Below the pieces are notes generated by a model. The model was not told the DNA's origin. It was given only the letters and a program-made list of their open reading frames with translations, and ran no database searches. Positions 1-7,851 of a stretch of DNA of 26,023 bases are shown here, in pieces. How positions within the stretch are numbered: the stretch's first letter is position 1; each line of letters starts with the position of its first letter. Origin of the DNA: a virus; IMG/VR virus record IMGVR_UViG_3300004770_000098, positions 1-26,023 of that record; one strand, given 5' to 3'. A program made the position numbers and the translations under genes.

Positions 1-259
1 TAGAAATACCGCCTACCCCACCTGCACCAACTGATACTGAATATATGTTACCTTTGGTAAATGTAATGGTACCTGATAATACACCACCTGCGCCACCGCC
101 GCCAGCACCTTGATTGCCTCCTCGGCTAGCACCACCTCCACCGCCACCTGCCACTACCAAATAGTCTACCGAATACTGAGGTGGAGGCACAAATGATGAT
201 ATGAGAATTCCTGCACCTATGGTGATTCCTGCACCAATTTCTATTTCTGGTAAAGACAT
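1..259 (-). CDS. Glycine-rich tail fibre / adhesin protein (N-terminal part only)
   Basis: The gene starts at the ATG at 259 and runs off the left end of the window, so only about 86 residues are visible. It has a GGAG ribosome site about 8 bases upstream and an exact late-promoter box at 287-294. The protein begins MSLPEIEIGAGITIGAG, then has YSVDYLVVAGGGGGGA and further glycine-rich turns (GAGGGGAGG, VGAGGVGG). The YLVVAGGGGGG motif is widespread in phage tail-fibre and adhesin proteins, where glycine-rich segments can form receptor-binding tips. That assignment rests on the motif alone; the C-terminus, where specificity would lie, is not in the window. Late expression from its own promoter fits a virion protein. 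Confidence 0.75.
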   Translation of the reverse strand, partial: MSLPEIEIGAGITIGAGILISSFVPPPQYSVDYLVVAGGGGGGASRGGNQGAGGGGAGGVLSGTITFTKGNIYSVSVGAGGVGGIS

Positions 260-286
260 AAAGCGACTCCTATTTTGTTGTCATTA

Positions 287-294
287 TATTTATA
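287..294 (-). promoter_or_regulatory. T4-type late promoter box TATAAATA
   Basis: The minus strand reads TATAAATA here, the exact core recognised by T4 gp55 with host RNA polymerase. It lies 27 bases before the ATG at 259, which leaves room for a short leader and the GGAG ribosome site. Confidence 0.7.
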
Positions 295-321
295 GGAATA
301 TCTTGATCTGCTGTTTGTTGA

Positions 322-338
322 GTTTACAATGGTAACCG
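322..338. repeat. Dispersed repeat copy A (GTTTACA-N6-ACCG)
   Basis: The plus strand reads GTTTACA, six variable bases, then ACCG. It is the most diverged of three copies (others at 371-394 and 849-872). Confidence 0.45.
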
Positions 339-370
339 CGGTGCAATCAGGAGTGTGGGTTAAGATTTGA

Positions 371-394
371 GTTTACACCGGTCACCGTGCCAAC
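371..394. repeat. Dispersed repeat copy B (GTTTACA-N6-ACCGTGCCAAC)
   Basis: GTTTACA, six variable bases, then ACCGTGCCAAC. It shares these 18 fixed positions exactly with copy C at 849-872, the 3' end of the HNH gene. Confidence 0.55.
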
Positions 395-403
395 ATCGGC
401 GTG

Positions 404-691
404 TTAAAAAGTTAATGATTCTAATTTAGATTTAATATCTATGGCTTCATTTACTAGTTTGATAATATCATGGTCAGTTTTGTCTGGCCAATCAAAATTA
501 ATAAACCATTCTAAGTTGCTTATTAACTCGTCAGCTTGACTTTTTACAATAGACAATTTGTTTAAGTGTTTTAATTTAATAAACAGTGAATATGATCGCA
601 AAATAAGAGCATATTCGTTTTTAAAATTTAAATTATAATTCCTTAATGTTATTAATAACAAATTTTTGTCAGTTATCTCAAATATTTTCAT
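404..691 (-). CDS. Hypothetical protein, 95 aa
   Basis: No family is recognised. The ORF starts with ATG at 691, inside the last codons of the 51-aa gene upstream (14-base overlap, ATGAAAATATTTGA), so the two are probably translationally coupled. The protein is Leu/Lys/Asn-rich with no Cys, no signal peptide and no clear membrane segment. An amphipathic helical C-terminus (DHDIIKLVNEAIDIKSKLESL) is suggested by the heptad-like leucines. No strong ribosome site is visible. It sits between a homing endonuclease and a tail fibre gene, a typical place for small accessory phage genes. Confidence 0.6.
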   Translation of the reverse strand: MKIFEITDKNLLLITLRNYNLNFKNEYALILRSYSLFIKLKHLNKLSIVKSQADELISNLEWFINFDWPDKTDHDIIKLVNEAIDIKSKLESLTF

Positions 692-833
692 CTGTATTAT
701 TTTCTAATATTTCATTTAATAACGAAGATAATATTTTTTGTCTTTCTATAGAGCGATTATTTAACTCGTTTAATAAGTGAATAGCTTGCTGTTCTTTCTC
801 TTGATATTCTGTAAGTTTTTGAGGATTTTCCAT
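678..833 (-). CDS. Hypothetical small acidic protein, 51 aa
   Basis: The ATG at 833 lies four bases after the stop of the HNH gene, and the ORF ends with TGA at 678. The sequence begins MENPQKLTEYQEKEQQAIHL and ends ILENNTDENI. It is highly charged, Gln/Glu/Asn-rich and probably one long helix or coiled coil. No function is recognised. Tight spacing to the gene before it and overlap with the gene after it support a real coding unit, though no good Shine-Dalgarno sequence is present. Confidence 0.5.
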   Translation of the reverse strand: MENPQKLTEYQEKEQQAIHLLNELNNRSIERQKILSSLLNEILENNTDENI

Positions 834-837
834 ATGA

Positions 838-1641
838 TTATTTATTATGTTTACAGTTAGTACCGTGCCAACGAGCGTACCCGTTTACTGCTACATGTTG
901 ATCACAATGTGGACATAGTTTCTTTTCACGCTTTTTACCTATGTTAGCTAAACTTCTTACTAACTTTTCTTCTTCTGTTTGCTTACGACCACGAAGTTTA
1001 TCACCAATTCTTTTACGAGTTACTTCTGATACTTCAACACCATAACGAGGATTGCCTTCGCCTGTGTACATTTTACTTCTTTCTAATTTGTATTCTTCAC
1101 TATACTCTGCTCGTTTAATCCCATCATCTCTTCTTTTTGCCCAAGCCGCTTTCTGTTTTTCTTTTTCATGTGCAGGTTGTTTTCTTCCAGTAATTTTTTT
1201 ACTATGCTCTTCTTTTTGTTCATCAGTCCAACTAATTCCGTAATTAGGATTACCTTCTCCTTTCATTGATTCACTTTGTAATTTTGCTCGTTCTGCTCGT
1301 ATACCAGCGAGTCTACGAGATGAGAAATATCGTTTACCTTCTTGATTTGAGTTTACCATACTACGCATTTCGTATGCTTTAAGCACTTTAAAGTATGCTT
1401 GTTTATTATCTTTGTGTATCTTCGTCAATAGATAATGCGCTAACTCATGTTCTCTATCAGTTAAGTGAGTTATATTTTCTATAGCGTCACTATCACCAAC
1501 TATCCAACCACTCGGTCCTTTTCTTTTGCGAATTGAGTAAAATGATTCAGGAATAATATGATGTTTTTCAGTATATCCTTCTATTATCCGATTTTGACCT
1601 CGTTTACAGATGTTGTTATACCATTTTGTGTATTTGTTCAT
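838..1641 (-). CDS. HNH homing endonuclease with NUMOD3-like repeats, 267 aa
   Basis: Free-standing homing endonuclease of the kind common in T4-like phages. Near the N-terminus YTEKHHIIPESF supplies the His-His of an HNH/ββα-metal site, followed by ENITHLTDREHELAHYLL, the usual second part. Two copies of a GEGNP(N/R)YG motif, each followed by a charged helix ending in GRK(Q), match NUMOD3-type DNA-binding repeats. A final CPHC-x15-H-x4-C looks like a zinc finger. The frame is open back to an ATG at 1734, but that extension would cover the terminator at 1695-1719, so the ATG at 1641 (MNKYTKW) is chosen. A CATAAATA box, one base off the late consensus, lies five bases before it. The gene sits just after the gp23 operon and interrupts nothing visible. 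Confidence 0.85.
   Translation of the reverse strand: MNKYTKWYNNICKRGQNRIIEGYTEKHHIIPESFYSIRKRKGPSGWIVGDSDAIENITHLTDREHELAHYLLTKIHKDNKQAYFKVLKAYEMRSMVNSNQEGKRYFSSRRLAGIRAERAKLQSESMKGEGNPNYGISWTDEQKEEHSKKITGRKQPAHEKEKQKAAWAKRRDDGIKRAEYSEEYKLERSKMYTGEGNPRYGVEVSEVTRKRIGDKLRGRKQTEEEKLVRSLANIGKKREKKLCPHCDQHVAVNGYARWHGTNCKHNK
849..872. repeat. Dispersed repeat copy C, within the 3' end of the HNH gene
   Basis: GTTTACA-N6-ACCGTGCCAAC, identical at the fixed positions to copy B at 371-394. Here it encodes WHGTNCK of the C-terminal zinc finger. Confidence 0.55.
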
Positions 1642-1694
1642 ATGTTTATTTATGTTAGTAAGCTCAATATTAACATTTTTATAAACAAAAGTCA

Positions 1695-1719
1695 ACAAAA
1701 AAGCACCTTGCGGTGCTTT
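1695..1719 (-). terminator. Rho-independent terminator closing the head operon
   Basis: On the minus strand AAAGCACC-GCAA-GGTGCTTT forms an 8-bp stem with a stable GNRA-type loop, and its 3' arm runs into a T-run (positions 1697-1702 as A on the plus strand). It lies about 45 bases after the gp23 stop. Confidence 0.85.
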
Positions 1720-1761
1720 CCTGAAACTTCCCATCCCTGAGTTGTTTGTATTGCGTTTGTA

Positions 1762-2958
1762 TTAACTGAACGATAAATTTTGGACGGCTATCTCGCCCAC
1801 ATAATCGGCAGCATTTCCGAACGAAGATGCAGTATTTGTTAATTCCACAAACCCGTACCTTGTCATAAATGATACGACTGGTTCGAATGTTGATGGATCC
1901 AATACAACACCTGACGACATCAACGGAATGTATGGGCAATAGAACGCAGCAGCATCAGCTTCTGACGAACCTTTGTAACCCACTAATACTGATTGAGTAT
2001 CTGGAGCATAGCTGTTTACGAATACACGTAAAGAACCGTTTAATGTACCAACAAACTTAGTGTTTGTAGGAGCTTCAAATGTACCTTCAGTTGTACGAGC
2101 AAATGCTGATGTAGTAGCTGATTGTAATACTGTCAATGCAGCACTTGAAACAACTGCCCAGTTACCAGCGCCACGACGTGTACGCTGAGCGATCAAGTTA
2201 GCAACACGATTGATAAGAACAGCTAAAGCAGCGTGTTCGTCACCAACGAATGTAGCAGTACCAGATACTGTAGCTTGGTTGTATGTGTACTCAGTTGCAG
2301 CTAATGAGCTTAATGACAACAGGATTTCCTGGTCAATTTCAGCTGTGATTTCTTGTGCTAAAGCAGCCATAATTTCTGCTTCAACGTCGATACCATGCAT
2401 AGCTTGTGCGTCTTGAGCACTTTCAAATGTCCAACGAGCTTGTAACTTACGTGTCTTTGCTTCAACAGCTTGTTTCAAGATTTGGATACTGATTTGTTTA
2501 CCGCCAGTACCTTCCATAGTAGCTGTATTGTTACCAGTATAACCAGTAGCAGTAGTAGTACCTTGTGGAACTGTTGAGTATGCTGTAGCAATGGTAAATG
2601 GGCTTAACGCTTCTTGACCAGCTGTTACAGAAGTTGCAGCTAAACTATTGTCAGTCAATGACTGAGCATAACGTACACGTAATGTATGGATCTGTGAAAC
2701 AGGACCAGTCATTGGTTGTACACCTACCAACTCGTTAGCAATAACAGTTGGCATTACACGTCGTATAACTGGCAGAATCACACGGTTAAGTGTAGCGATG
2801 TTGCCTGACGCAGTTGAACCCGATGTAGCATTTTCTTTCAAATACTTACGAGTGTTTTCGAGGATTACAGACATCGAATTGCGCTTTGAACCGTTTAAGC
2901 CCTCTAGCAACGCATCTTTAGTCTCGCCCCAACGGCTTTCGATTAATGCTTGTGACAT
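1762..2958 (-). CDS. 23: Major capsid protein, gp23-like, 398 aa
   Basis: Forms the capsid hexamers. It lies directly after the scaffold gene and before a terminator, as in T4. The segment from about residue 58, TLNRVILPVIRRVMPTVIAN followed by ELVGVQPMTGPV, is the signature N-terminal arm of T4-family gp23. EIDQEILLSLS and the C-terminal GYVEL-like FVELTN segments also fit. At 398 aa it is much shorter than T4 gp23 (521 aa). T4 prohead protease cuts after (I/L)xE; ILE and LKE occur shortly before residue 45, and cutting at YLKE would leave a chain starting NATSG. A good AAGGAG ribosome site precedes the ATG. No separate gp24 vertex gene is seen in this window. Confidence 0.95.
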   Translation of the reverse strand: MSQALIESRWGETKDALLEGLNGSKRNSMSVILENTRKYLKENATSGSTASGNIATLNRVILPVIRRVMPTVIANELVGVQPMTGPVSQIHTLRVRYAQSLTDNSLAATSVTAGQEALSPFTIATAYSTVPQGTTTATGYTGNNTATMEGTGGKQISIQILKQAVEAKTRKLQARWTFESAQDAQAMHGIDVEAEIMAALAQEITAEIDQEILLSLSSLAATEYTYNQATVSGTATFVGDEHAALAVLINRVANLIAQRTRRGAGNWAVVSSAALTVLQSATTSAFARTTEGTFEAPTNTKFVGTLNGSLRVFVNSYAPDTQSVLVGYKGSSEADAAAFYCPYIPLMSSGVVLDPSTFEPVVSFMTRYGFVELTNTASSFGNAADYVGEIAVQNLSFS

Positions 2959-2977
2959 TTAAGTCTCCTTTGTGTTT

Positions 2978-4075
2978 TTACAGCCCTGCCAACCGCTTAA
3001 GATCAATGACATTGCTTTCGCTTTCGTCTTCTTGCTCTTGGACACGGGCAGATTTATCGCCAGTTGCTTCAGTTAATGTTTCAGTAATTACTGGTTTAGT
3101 AGCTTTTACTGAACGATTCTCTAATACCGCTGGTAGATACTTTTCAAAAGCAGATTTCAAACGTGTAGTTTGAACGCTTTCAAGTAAATTACGCATTACT
3201 TCTGCTTTTTCTTCATTTAGAGGACTAAGCAATTCTTCCATTGTACGAGTACGTACATTAGATTCTTTTAGGATGCGTACTTCACGTTCCTTGGATTCGA
3301 CTAAGACAGTTGCCTTCTTAGCGAATTTGATGGCTTCAGCAATTTTTTGATCTTTCTGAGCAATTACATCATGCAGTTTACGAACTTCTGCTTTCTCATT
3401 TAAATGAGTAGCACCAAATTCTGCTGAGTATGCTTCAAAAATACGACGACCAAAATTGTTCTCGCGAGCAACTTGGATGTCTTCTTTCAATTGGCTGAGT
3501 TCAGCCTTGAGATGCTTGGATACAGCTTGTGACATTTTTTCAGCAGATTCTTTTACGAAACGGCTCTTTAATGATTCTAATTGACCACGTGCATTTTGAA
3601 CCAGGCGTACCTTAGTTTCAACTACATCACGCTTGTCTTCTTGGAATTCACGAATTTCACGAGCTAACGCATGAACGATAAAGCCTTCTAATTTCTCTAG
3701 GCCTTCGTTATGTGTTTTGCGGTCTTTACGCAATTCGCCAATTTCTTCCGCTAATTTAGATACCATAAAGTTGTTAAACTTGTTGCTATCTTCTTTCATT
3801 TTGCGTTGGAACTTGACACGATCTTCAGCTAATTGAGCTTTTTCAGCTTTTAACTGTTGGACTTCTGCGATAAGACTTTCTGATACCATGCGATCTAGGG
3901 CTTCCACCATCACTGATTTGTCATGCTCGTAGCGTTGTGCGAACTCTTCGCGGAGTTCCGCACGGGCTTGTTCTTTGGCTTCAACAATCTTAGCTTCCCA
4001 AGCCTCGTTGATTTCTGCTTTCGCTTCCTCTGTAACAAACTCGCTATCTAGTAACGGTTTCAATGCGTCTAGCAT
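2978..4075 (-). CDS. 22: Prohead scaffold protein, gp22-like, 365 aa
   Basis: Internal scaffold on which the prohead shell assembles; in T4 it is degraded by gp21 during maturation. The protein is almost entirely charged helix, rich in Lys/Glu/Ala, with long heptad patterns from residue ~15 to ~280 that indicate coiled coil. The N-terminus MLDALKPLLDSEFVTEEAKA and the C-terminal ESNVIDLKRLAGL resemble other T4-like gp22 ends. It begins one base after the protease gene, with AAGGAAAA as ribosome site in the end of that gene, and ends 19 bases before gp23. It is longer than T4 gp22 (269 aa). Position and composition, more than motifs, carry the call. Confidence 0.9.
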   Translation of the reverse strand: MLDALKPLLDSEFVTEEAKAEINEAWEAKIVEAKEQARAELREEFAQRYEHDKSVMVEALDRMVSESLIAEVQQLKAEKAQLAEDRVKFQRKMKEDSNKFNNFMVSKLAEEIGELRKDRKTHNEGLEKLEGFIVHALAREIREFQEDKRDVVETKVRLVQNARGQLESLKSRFVKESAEKMSQAVSKHLKAELSQLKEDIQVARENNFGRRIFEAYSAEFGATHLNEKAEVRKLHDVIAQKDQKIAEAIKFAKKATVLVESKEREVRILKESNVRTRTMEELLSPLNEEKAEVMRNLLESVQTTRLKSAFEKYLPAVLENRSVKATKPVITETLTEATGDKSARVQEQEDESESNVIDLKRLAGL

Positions 4076-4076
4076 A

Positions 4077-4727
4077 TTATTTTCCTTCGATCTTCAGACT
4101 ACGTATTAAACGAATTACTTCATTTGATACGTATTTCTGTGCTTTGTTGCTTTTAGCTGGATCCTTAAACATTTCCAATAGTTTTTGACCGCCGGCATGA
4201 TTTAACAAGCCTTCGTAAATTGCTGTTGGATATGCATTTGGAGCACTTGGCTGAGCAACTACATCAACAGTGACGATTTCAAAGTCACTGACATGTCCGT
4301 TGGAGTCGTTGACATTTCCTGATCCACGACTACTAACCCCTAACTTCACACCTGAATCTAACATTGTTTTTACAAGTTGACCCATAGGTGTTGGTAATAT
4401 CTTTAACTTTCCGTAGCCGCAGGGACCTTCCATCCACATACCTTCAATCATGTGACTCACACGATCTAAATTAATTTTCAAATCATCGGGATGGTCTACT
4501 TCGCCTAATACTGAATGACCTGATTTAAGTTGTTCGTTGATAGTGTCTACTGCTTTGGCAATTTCGTTAACTGGATATACACGCTCATTAGCGTTTCTTA
4601 CGCCGCCCTCAATACAAATACCCTTCATATAAAGAGTTTTGCCGCCATCTTTGGCTTCCTCAGTTAAAAGTTCTACTTTTGCCTGAGTGAAGCTTAGATG
4701 TTCTTTGAGATATGTATGACGAGCCAT
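4077..4727 (-). CDS. 21: Prohead core protease, gp21-like, 216 aa
   Basis: Serine protease that cleaves head proteins during maturation and then itself (peptidase family U9/S-type T4 protease). Visible motifs are GICIEGGVRNANERVYP, the catalytic His in GEVDHP (residue 79), and the Ser in LGVSSRGSG (residue 132 or 133), in the order and spacing of herpes-like prohead proteases. DFEIVTVDVVAQPSAPNA follows as in other gp21 proteins. The length is close to T4 gp21 (212 aa). It sits between the acidic core protein and the scaffold, with a nine-base gap upstream and AAAGG before the start. Confidence 0.95.
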   Translation of the reverse strand: MARHTYLKEHLSFTQAKVELLTEEAKDGGKTLYMKGICIEGGVRNANERVYPVNEIAKAVDTINEQLKSGHSVLGEVDHPDDLKINLDRVSHMIEGMWMEGPCGYGKLKILPTPMGQLVKTMLDSGVKLGVSSRGSGNVNDSNGHVSDFEIVTVDVVAQPSAPNAYPTAIYEGLLNHAGGQKLLEMFKDPAKSNKAQKYVSNEVIRLIRSLKIEGK

Positions 4728-4736
4728 ATCTATCTA

Positions 4737-5630
4737 TTAACCTTTTGGAAAAGGTGTTTTAGTATTAACACCAGTTGCCTGGGCTAAATGTGGTTTTGGA
4801 GCTGGAGTTAATTTACTATTAACACCGCCTTTTGCTGGAGTATTTTTGAATTTTCCAGCACCTGGTAAATCTCCGCGTCCTTTATCAGCATAGCTATTTG
4901 GAGCTTTGTATGCTGATGTTCCATCTGGATTTGCCTCTGCTGCTACGTTACGTACTGGTTTTCCTTGCATACCAGCTGCACCTGAATTAAACGCAGTAGT
5001 TGACTTAGGGTTTGCACCGTTGTCACCATGTTTCGGAGCAGGAACTTTGTCTAAACTAACGTTTTCGCTCATTGGCATGTCTTTGAATTCTGAAGTATCA
5101 TCGTCTGCATACGCATCGCCGCCAACTTCACCATCTACTGGTTCCATATCAAACTCGTCATCGCCATGACCTTCTTCGCCGCCCATGAGTTCTTCAAATT
5201 CAGCCATTAATTCGTCGAGTTTGTCTTCAAGATCAACAACACGATCTTCTAAATCTTCGCCGCCGTCCATCTCATCATGGTCATGTTCCATGTCTTTAGT
5301 AAATTCGTCGCCATCTTCTTCAGCTTCGTCGTCGAATTCAGTATCTGCGCCTTCTTCTTCTTCCTCTTCTTCATTCATGCCGCTTTCGTCAGTTTCGACT
5401 TCACGCATTAAATCTTGACTAGAGTCACCAGAAGTATTATCCATACCTTCTTCAACGGATTCTTCTTCTTCTTCGGCAGATTCGTCAACTTCCTCGATAT
5501 CTTCCTCGTTCATTAGTGTTTCATAAATTTCGCGCGATTTCTCAACTACAATATTATGGAAAAGCTCTTTAGCTTTGTCGGTGTCATCGTTAATCACATA
5601 TTCGATTAACTGTTCAAATTTCGATTTCAT
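4737..5630 (-). CDS. 68: Acidic prohead core protein at the gp68 position, 297 aa
   Basis: A very acidic protein. Residues ~40-180 are dominated by Glu/Asp runs (EESAEEEEE-type stretches, DDEAEEDGDEF), and the C-terminal third is basic, Pro/Gly/Asn-rich and likely disordered. The N-terminus, MKSKFEQLIEYVINDD then AKELFHNIVVEKSREIYETL, matches the short conserved domain I know from gp68-type prohead core proteins of T4-like phages. It probably lines the prohead interior with the scaffold. LxE/IxE triplets give possible protease sites. It has its own late-promoter box (5662-5669) and AAGGAG before the ATG. The gp68 name follows from synteny (20-67-68-21-22-23) and the N-terminal domain. Confidence 0.75.
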   Translation of the reverse strand: MKSKFEQLIEYVINDDTDKAKELFHNIVVEKSREIYETLMNEEDIEEVDESAEEEEESVEEGMDNTSGDSSQDLMREVETDESGMNEEEEEEEGADTEFDDEAEEDGDEFTKDMEHDHDEMDGGEDLEDRVVDLEDKLDELMAEFEELMGGEEGHGDDEFDMEPVDGEVGGDAYADDDTSEFKDMPMSENVSLDKVPAPKHGDNGANPKSTTAFNSGAAGMQGKPVRNVAAEANPDGTSAYKAPNSYADKGRGDLPGAGKFKNTPAKGGVNSKLTPAPKPHLAQATGVNTKTPFPKG

Positions 5631-5661
5631 TTTATCTCCTTAGATGAATGGCTCGTGAATA

Positions 5662-5669
5662 TATTTATA
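5662..5669 (-). promoter_or_regulatory. T4-type late promoter box TATAAATA
   Basis: Exact TATAAATA on the minus strand, 31 bases before the ATG at 5630, in the 107-base gap between the gp67-position gene and the acidic core gene. It would drive the core protein, gp21, gp22 and gp23 as one late unit ending at the 1695-1719 terminator. Confidence 0.75.
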
Positions 5670-5737
5670 TTAACTGCTAATATTAGACTTGTAAGGACAT
5701 AAAAGTGATGTATTTTGTGTAATTTATGTATTTTTTG

Positions 5738-5965
5738 TTACATTGGAGGTGCAGTAGGCTCTACTGCTGGTGAATATTGAGCCTTAACGTATTTCAATTT
5801 ATTTTTGAATTCTATTTCACGGAGCTCATTCATTTTTCTTAATTTATGAATTTGTTTTAATGTTAAACGACTTTTTCGCAATTGTCCCATTTGAGGTTGT
5901 GAATTATCATCCTCTAAGTCTTGATAAGAGTTCGGGCTTTTTTTGTAAAGTTCGTTTAAAATCAT
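5738..5965 (-). CDS. Small basic prohead protein at the gp67 position, 75 aa
   Basis: The ORF lies between the portal gene and the acidic core gene, where T4 has gene 67. It begins MILNELYKKSPNSYQDLEDD and has a basic helical core (QLRKSRLTLKQIHKLRKMNE) and a Pro-rich end (AVEPTAPPM). T4 gp67 is small and acidic, so the match is positional only. I recall similar LRK-RLTL-x-x-INKLRKM proteins at this locus in environmental T4-like phages. A role in prohead core assembly is inferred from neighbours. No exact late box precedes it; the 29-base gap to the portal stop has only weak TAAAT-type sequence. Confidence 0.65.
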   Translation of the reverse strand: MILNELYKKSPNSYQDLEDDNSQPQMGQLRKSRLTLKQIHKLRKMNELREIEFKNKLKYVKAQYSPAVEPTAPPM

Positions 5966-5994
5966 AGTAATGTATTTAGTTGATTATTTTAAAT

Positions 5995-7833
5995 TTATGC
6001 ACCAGCAGTGTTTCCTGCGGGACTACCAACTGATCCTGCACCTGGAGCAGTTTGTGGTGCTTGTGCAGGACCTGCGCCTGTATCAGTTTCGGCGCTACCT
6101 AATTCTGACCCAGCTAATTCATCACCCATATCTATATCTGCATCCATCCCGCCAGGAGTAACTCCAACTGAGCGCAAATCCTGTCCAGATGGTTTGATAA
6201 TTTCAGTTAAATCTCTTTCTTCTTTCCATAATGTTTCATTTTCTAGAATCTCTTCTTCAGTTAATCCTAAGTATCTCTTCAATAAAAAGCGTTTTGAAAG
6301 ATATGGAAGTGGTTCAATCGCAGTAAATGTGCTTACACGAGCAGTATCAAGTTCAGACTGACGATAGCTGGCAAAATTTTGTGGTTGTGTTAGTTTAATT
6401 GAGAAGATACTGCTATCAATACTGAAGCCTCTCCACTGAAGGAACATCTTGAACTCATCATCTAACTTCTGCATAATTAATTTTTGCAAACGTTCACAGT
6501 ATTTGTTAAAGCGGAATTCTTGTATTAGTGCAGTTCCGACGCGTCCATCATTCATTGGTGCTGAACTATCATCTGGTCCAGTGGGCAAATAACTACTTGG
6601 AACACGTAGACCACGTGCCATTTTGTTGTTAAAATATTTTAAATCGTCAATTTCGCCTAGATTTTGTCCGCCTGGCAGTACTTCAACACTACTACCACGT
6701 CCTTCGCTAGTTTGAGGAAAGAAATAATCTTCGTTTACACTTAATGGATTATAGCTTGCATCCATCATATTAGCACCACCACCTGTTACAGTAGGTATAC
6801 GACGTTGATGCATTTCATTTTTAACACGTTCTACAAAGGCCATTGCTAAATGACTTGGCATATTACCCACGTCAATTTTAAATAAGCGACGTTCCGGAGC
6901 ACGCTGTACACGATAAATTAATACAGAATCTTCTAATAATTCTTTTTGTTTGTAAACTTTATAAATGTTTTCTAAAATGCTTTGACCAAATGGCCAAAAG
7001 TAGTCTAAACCTTCATTTAAACTTAAATGTACTACATGTTTAGCATCGATACACGATTCATTCATTGCCTGCGTAAAACGACTGTTCCCAACTCCACCAC
7101 CTCCGCCGCCACCTGCACCGCCATTAGGTGCGTTATAGTTATTTCCAGTGGTAACTGATCCAGTTGAACGACTTACATAATAGTCTGACGTAGTTTTAGC
7201 CGCCATACTCATGTTTTGGAAGTTGGGATTGATGTCACGTATGATATATTGCTCAGGACGCTTACCTTCACTTTCATTGACAATAATACGTGCTACTTTA
7301 ATCATATCAATCCAGTACATTTGGAATGTTTCTGGATCACGTACAAACACTTGATCGCCATACTTAATGGTATTTCTGAATAATTTAAATATTCTTTGGT
7401 CAAATTTGTTTAATTTAGACCATTGCTGTAATTGTTTTTTAATAATTTCAATTTCGTGATCACTAGGTTGTTCAGCAAAATCAATATCAAATGGAGTACC
7501 ATTATCTCCATTGGCTTGCGTGCTAAATTCAGCAATAATATCCAAACAGGCATTTACTTCGCTATCACAATCCATATTTTCATATTGATTGTAGCGTTCT
7601 AAACGATTTGGGTGCCCTGAATAAACTTCAGGCAGTCTACTTGCATAGTTACGGAATGCAAACTCATTACGAGTGCCTTCATCGAAATCAGATCCAGGTC
7701 GATTATAACCCGGGAGTCCAAAGTTATTTTTCCCCGATATCGGGCTGAGTTGTCCTAGCTGATTTGTATCAGCAAGTTTGAAGTACTTGCGCCAGCTGCC
7801 GTTGCGGCCATTGCGTCCATTTGAAGTTGCCAT
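5995..7833 (-). CDS. 20: Portal vertex protein, gp20-like, 612 aa
   Basis: Forms the dodecameric portal through which DNA enters and leaves the head, and initiates prohead assembly. Recognisable gp20 segments include RNYASRLPEVYSGHPNRLERYNQYENMDCDSEVNACLDI (cited here by key residues only: RLERY, DCDSEVNACLDIIAEF), FRNTIKYGDQVFVRD, KHVVHLSLNEG, the VYRVQRAPERR-like segment at IYRVQRAPERRLFKIDVG, and KMARGLRVPSSYLP. It is longer than T4 gp20 (524 aa). The extra length includes a Gly-rich loop near residue 235 (GGAGGGGGGGVG) and a Pro/Gly/Ala-rich C-terminal tail of about 50 residues. It begins 18 bases after the tape-measure-like gene and has no strong ribosome site. Confidence 0.96.
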   Translation of the reverse strand: MATSNGRNGRNGSWRKYFKLADTNQLGQLSPISGKNNFGLPGYNRPGSDFDEGTRNEFAFRNYASRLPEVYSGHPNRLERYNQYENMDCDSEVNACLDIIAEFSTQANGDNGTPFDIDFAEQPSDHEIEIIKKQLQQWSKLNKFDQRIFKLFRNTIKYGDQVFVRDPETFQMYWIDMIKVARIIVNESEGKRPEQYIIRDINPNFQNMSMAAKTTSDYYVSRSTGSVTTGNNYNAPNGGAGGGGGGGVGNSRFTQAMNESCIDAKHVVHLSLNEGLDYFWPFGQSILENIYKVYKQKELLEDSVLIYRVQRAPERRLFKIDVGNMPSHLAMAFVERVKNEMHQRRIPTVTGGGANMMDASYNPLSVNEDYFFPQTSEGRGSSVEVLPGGQNLGEIDDLKYFNNKMARGLRVPSSYLPTGPDDSSAPMNDGRVGTALIQEFRFNKYCERLQKLIMQKLDDEFKMFLQWRGFSIDSSIFSIKLTQPQNFASYRQSELDTARVSTFTAIEPLPYLSKRFLLKRYLGLTEEEILENETLWKEERDLTEIIKPSGQDLRSVGVTPGGMDADIDMGDELAGSELGSAETDTGAGPAQAPQTAPGAGSVGSPAGNTAGA

Positions 7834-7851
7834 AGTGTATTATTTAGCTTA

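Larger units (their letters stand above)
295..403 (-). pseudogene. Possible remnants of two endonuclease C-terminal zinc-finger ends
   Basis: This gap holds no intact gene. On the minus strand one frame ends in RRCWHGDRCKLKS followed by a stop, and a second, shifted frame reads LHRGYHCKLNKQQ before a stop. Both resemble the end of the nearby HNH endonuclease (RWHGTNCKHNK, stop), which closes a CPHC...H...C finger. The resemblance is also visible in DNA as GTTTACA-N6-ACCG. The likely reading is leftover 3' ends of deleted homing endonuclease genes. The matches are short and chance is not excluded. Confidence 0.35.

Noticed and set aside
1642-1734. N-terminal extension of the HNH ORF to the ATG at 1734
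   Set aside because: It would translate through the gp23 terminator stem-loop, and the added residues are unlike a conserved endonuclease N-terminus. The ATG at 1641 begins the recognisable protein.
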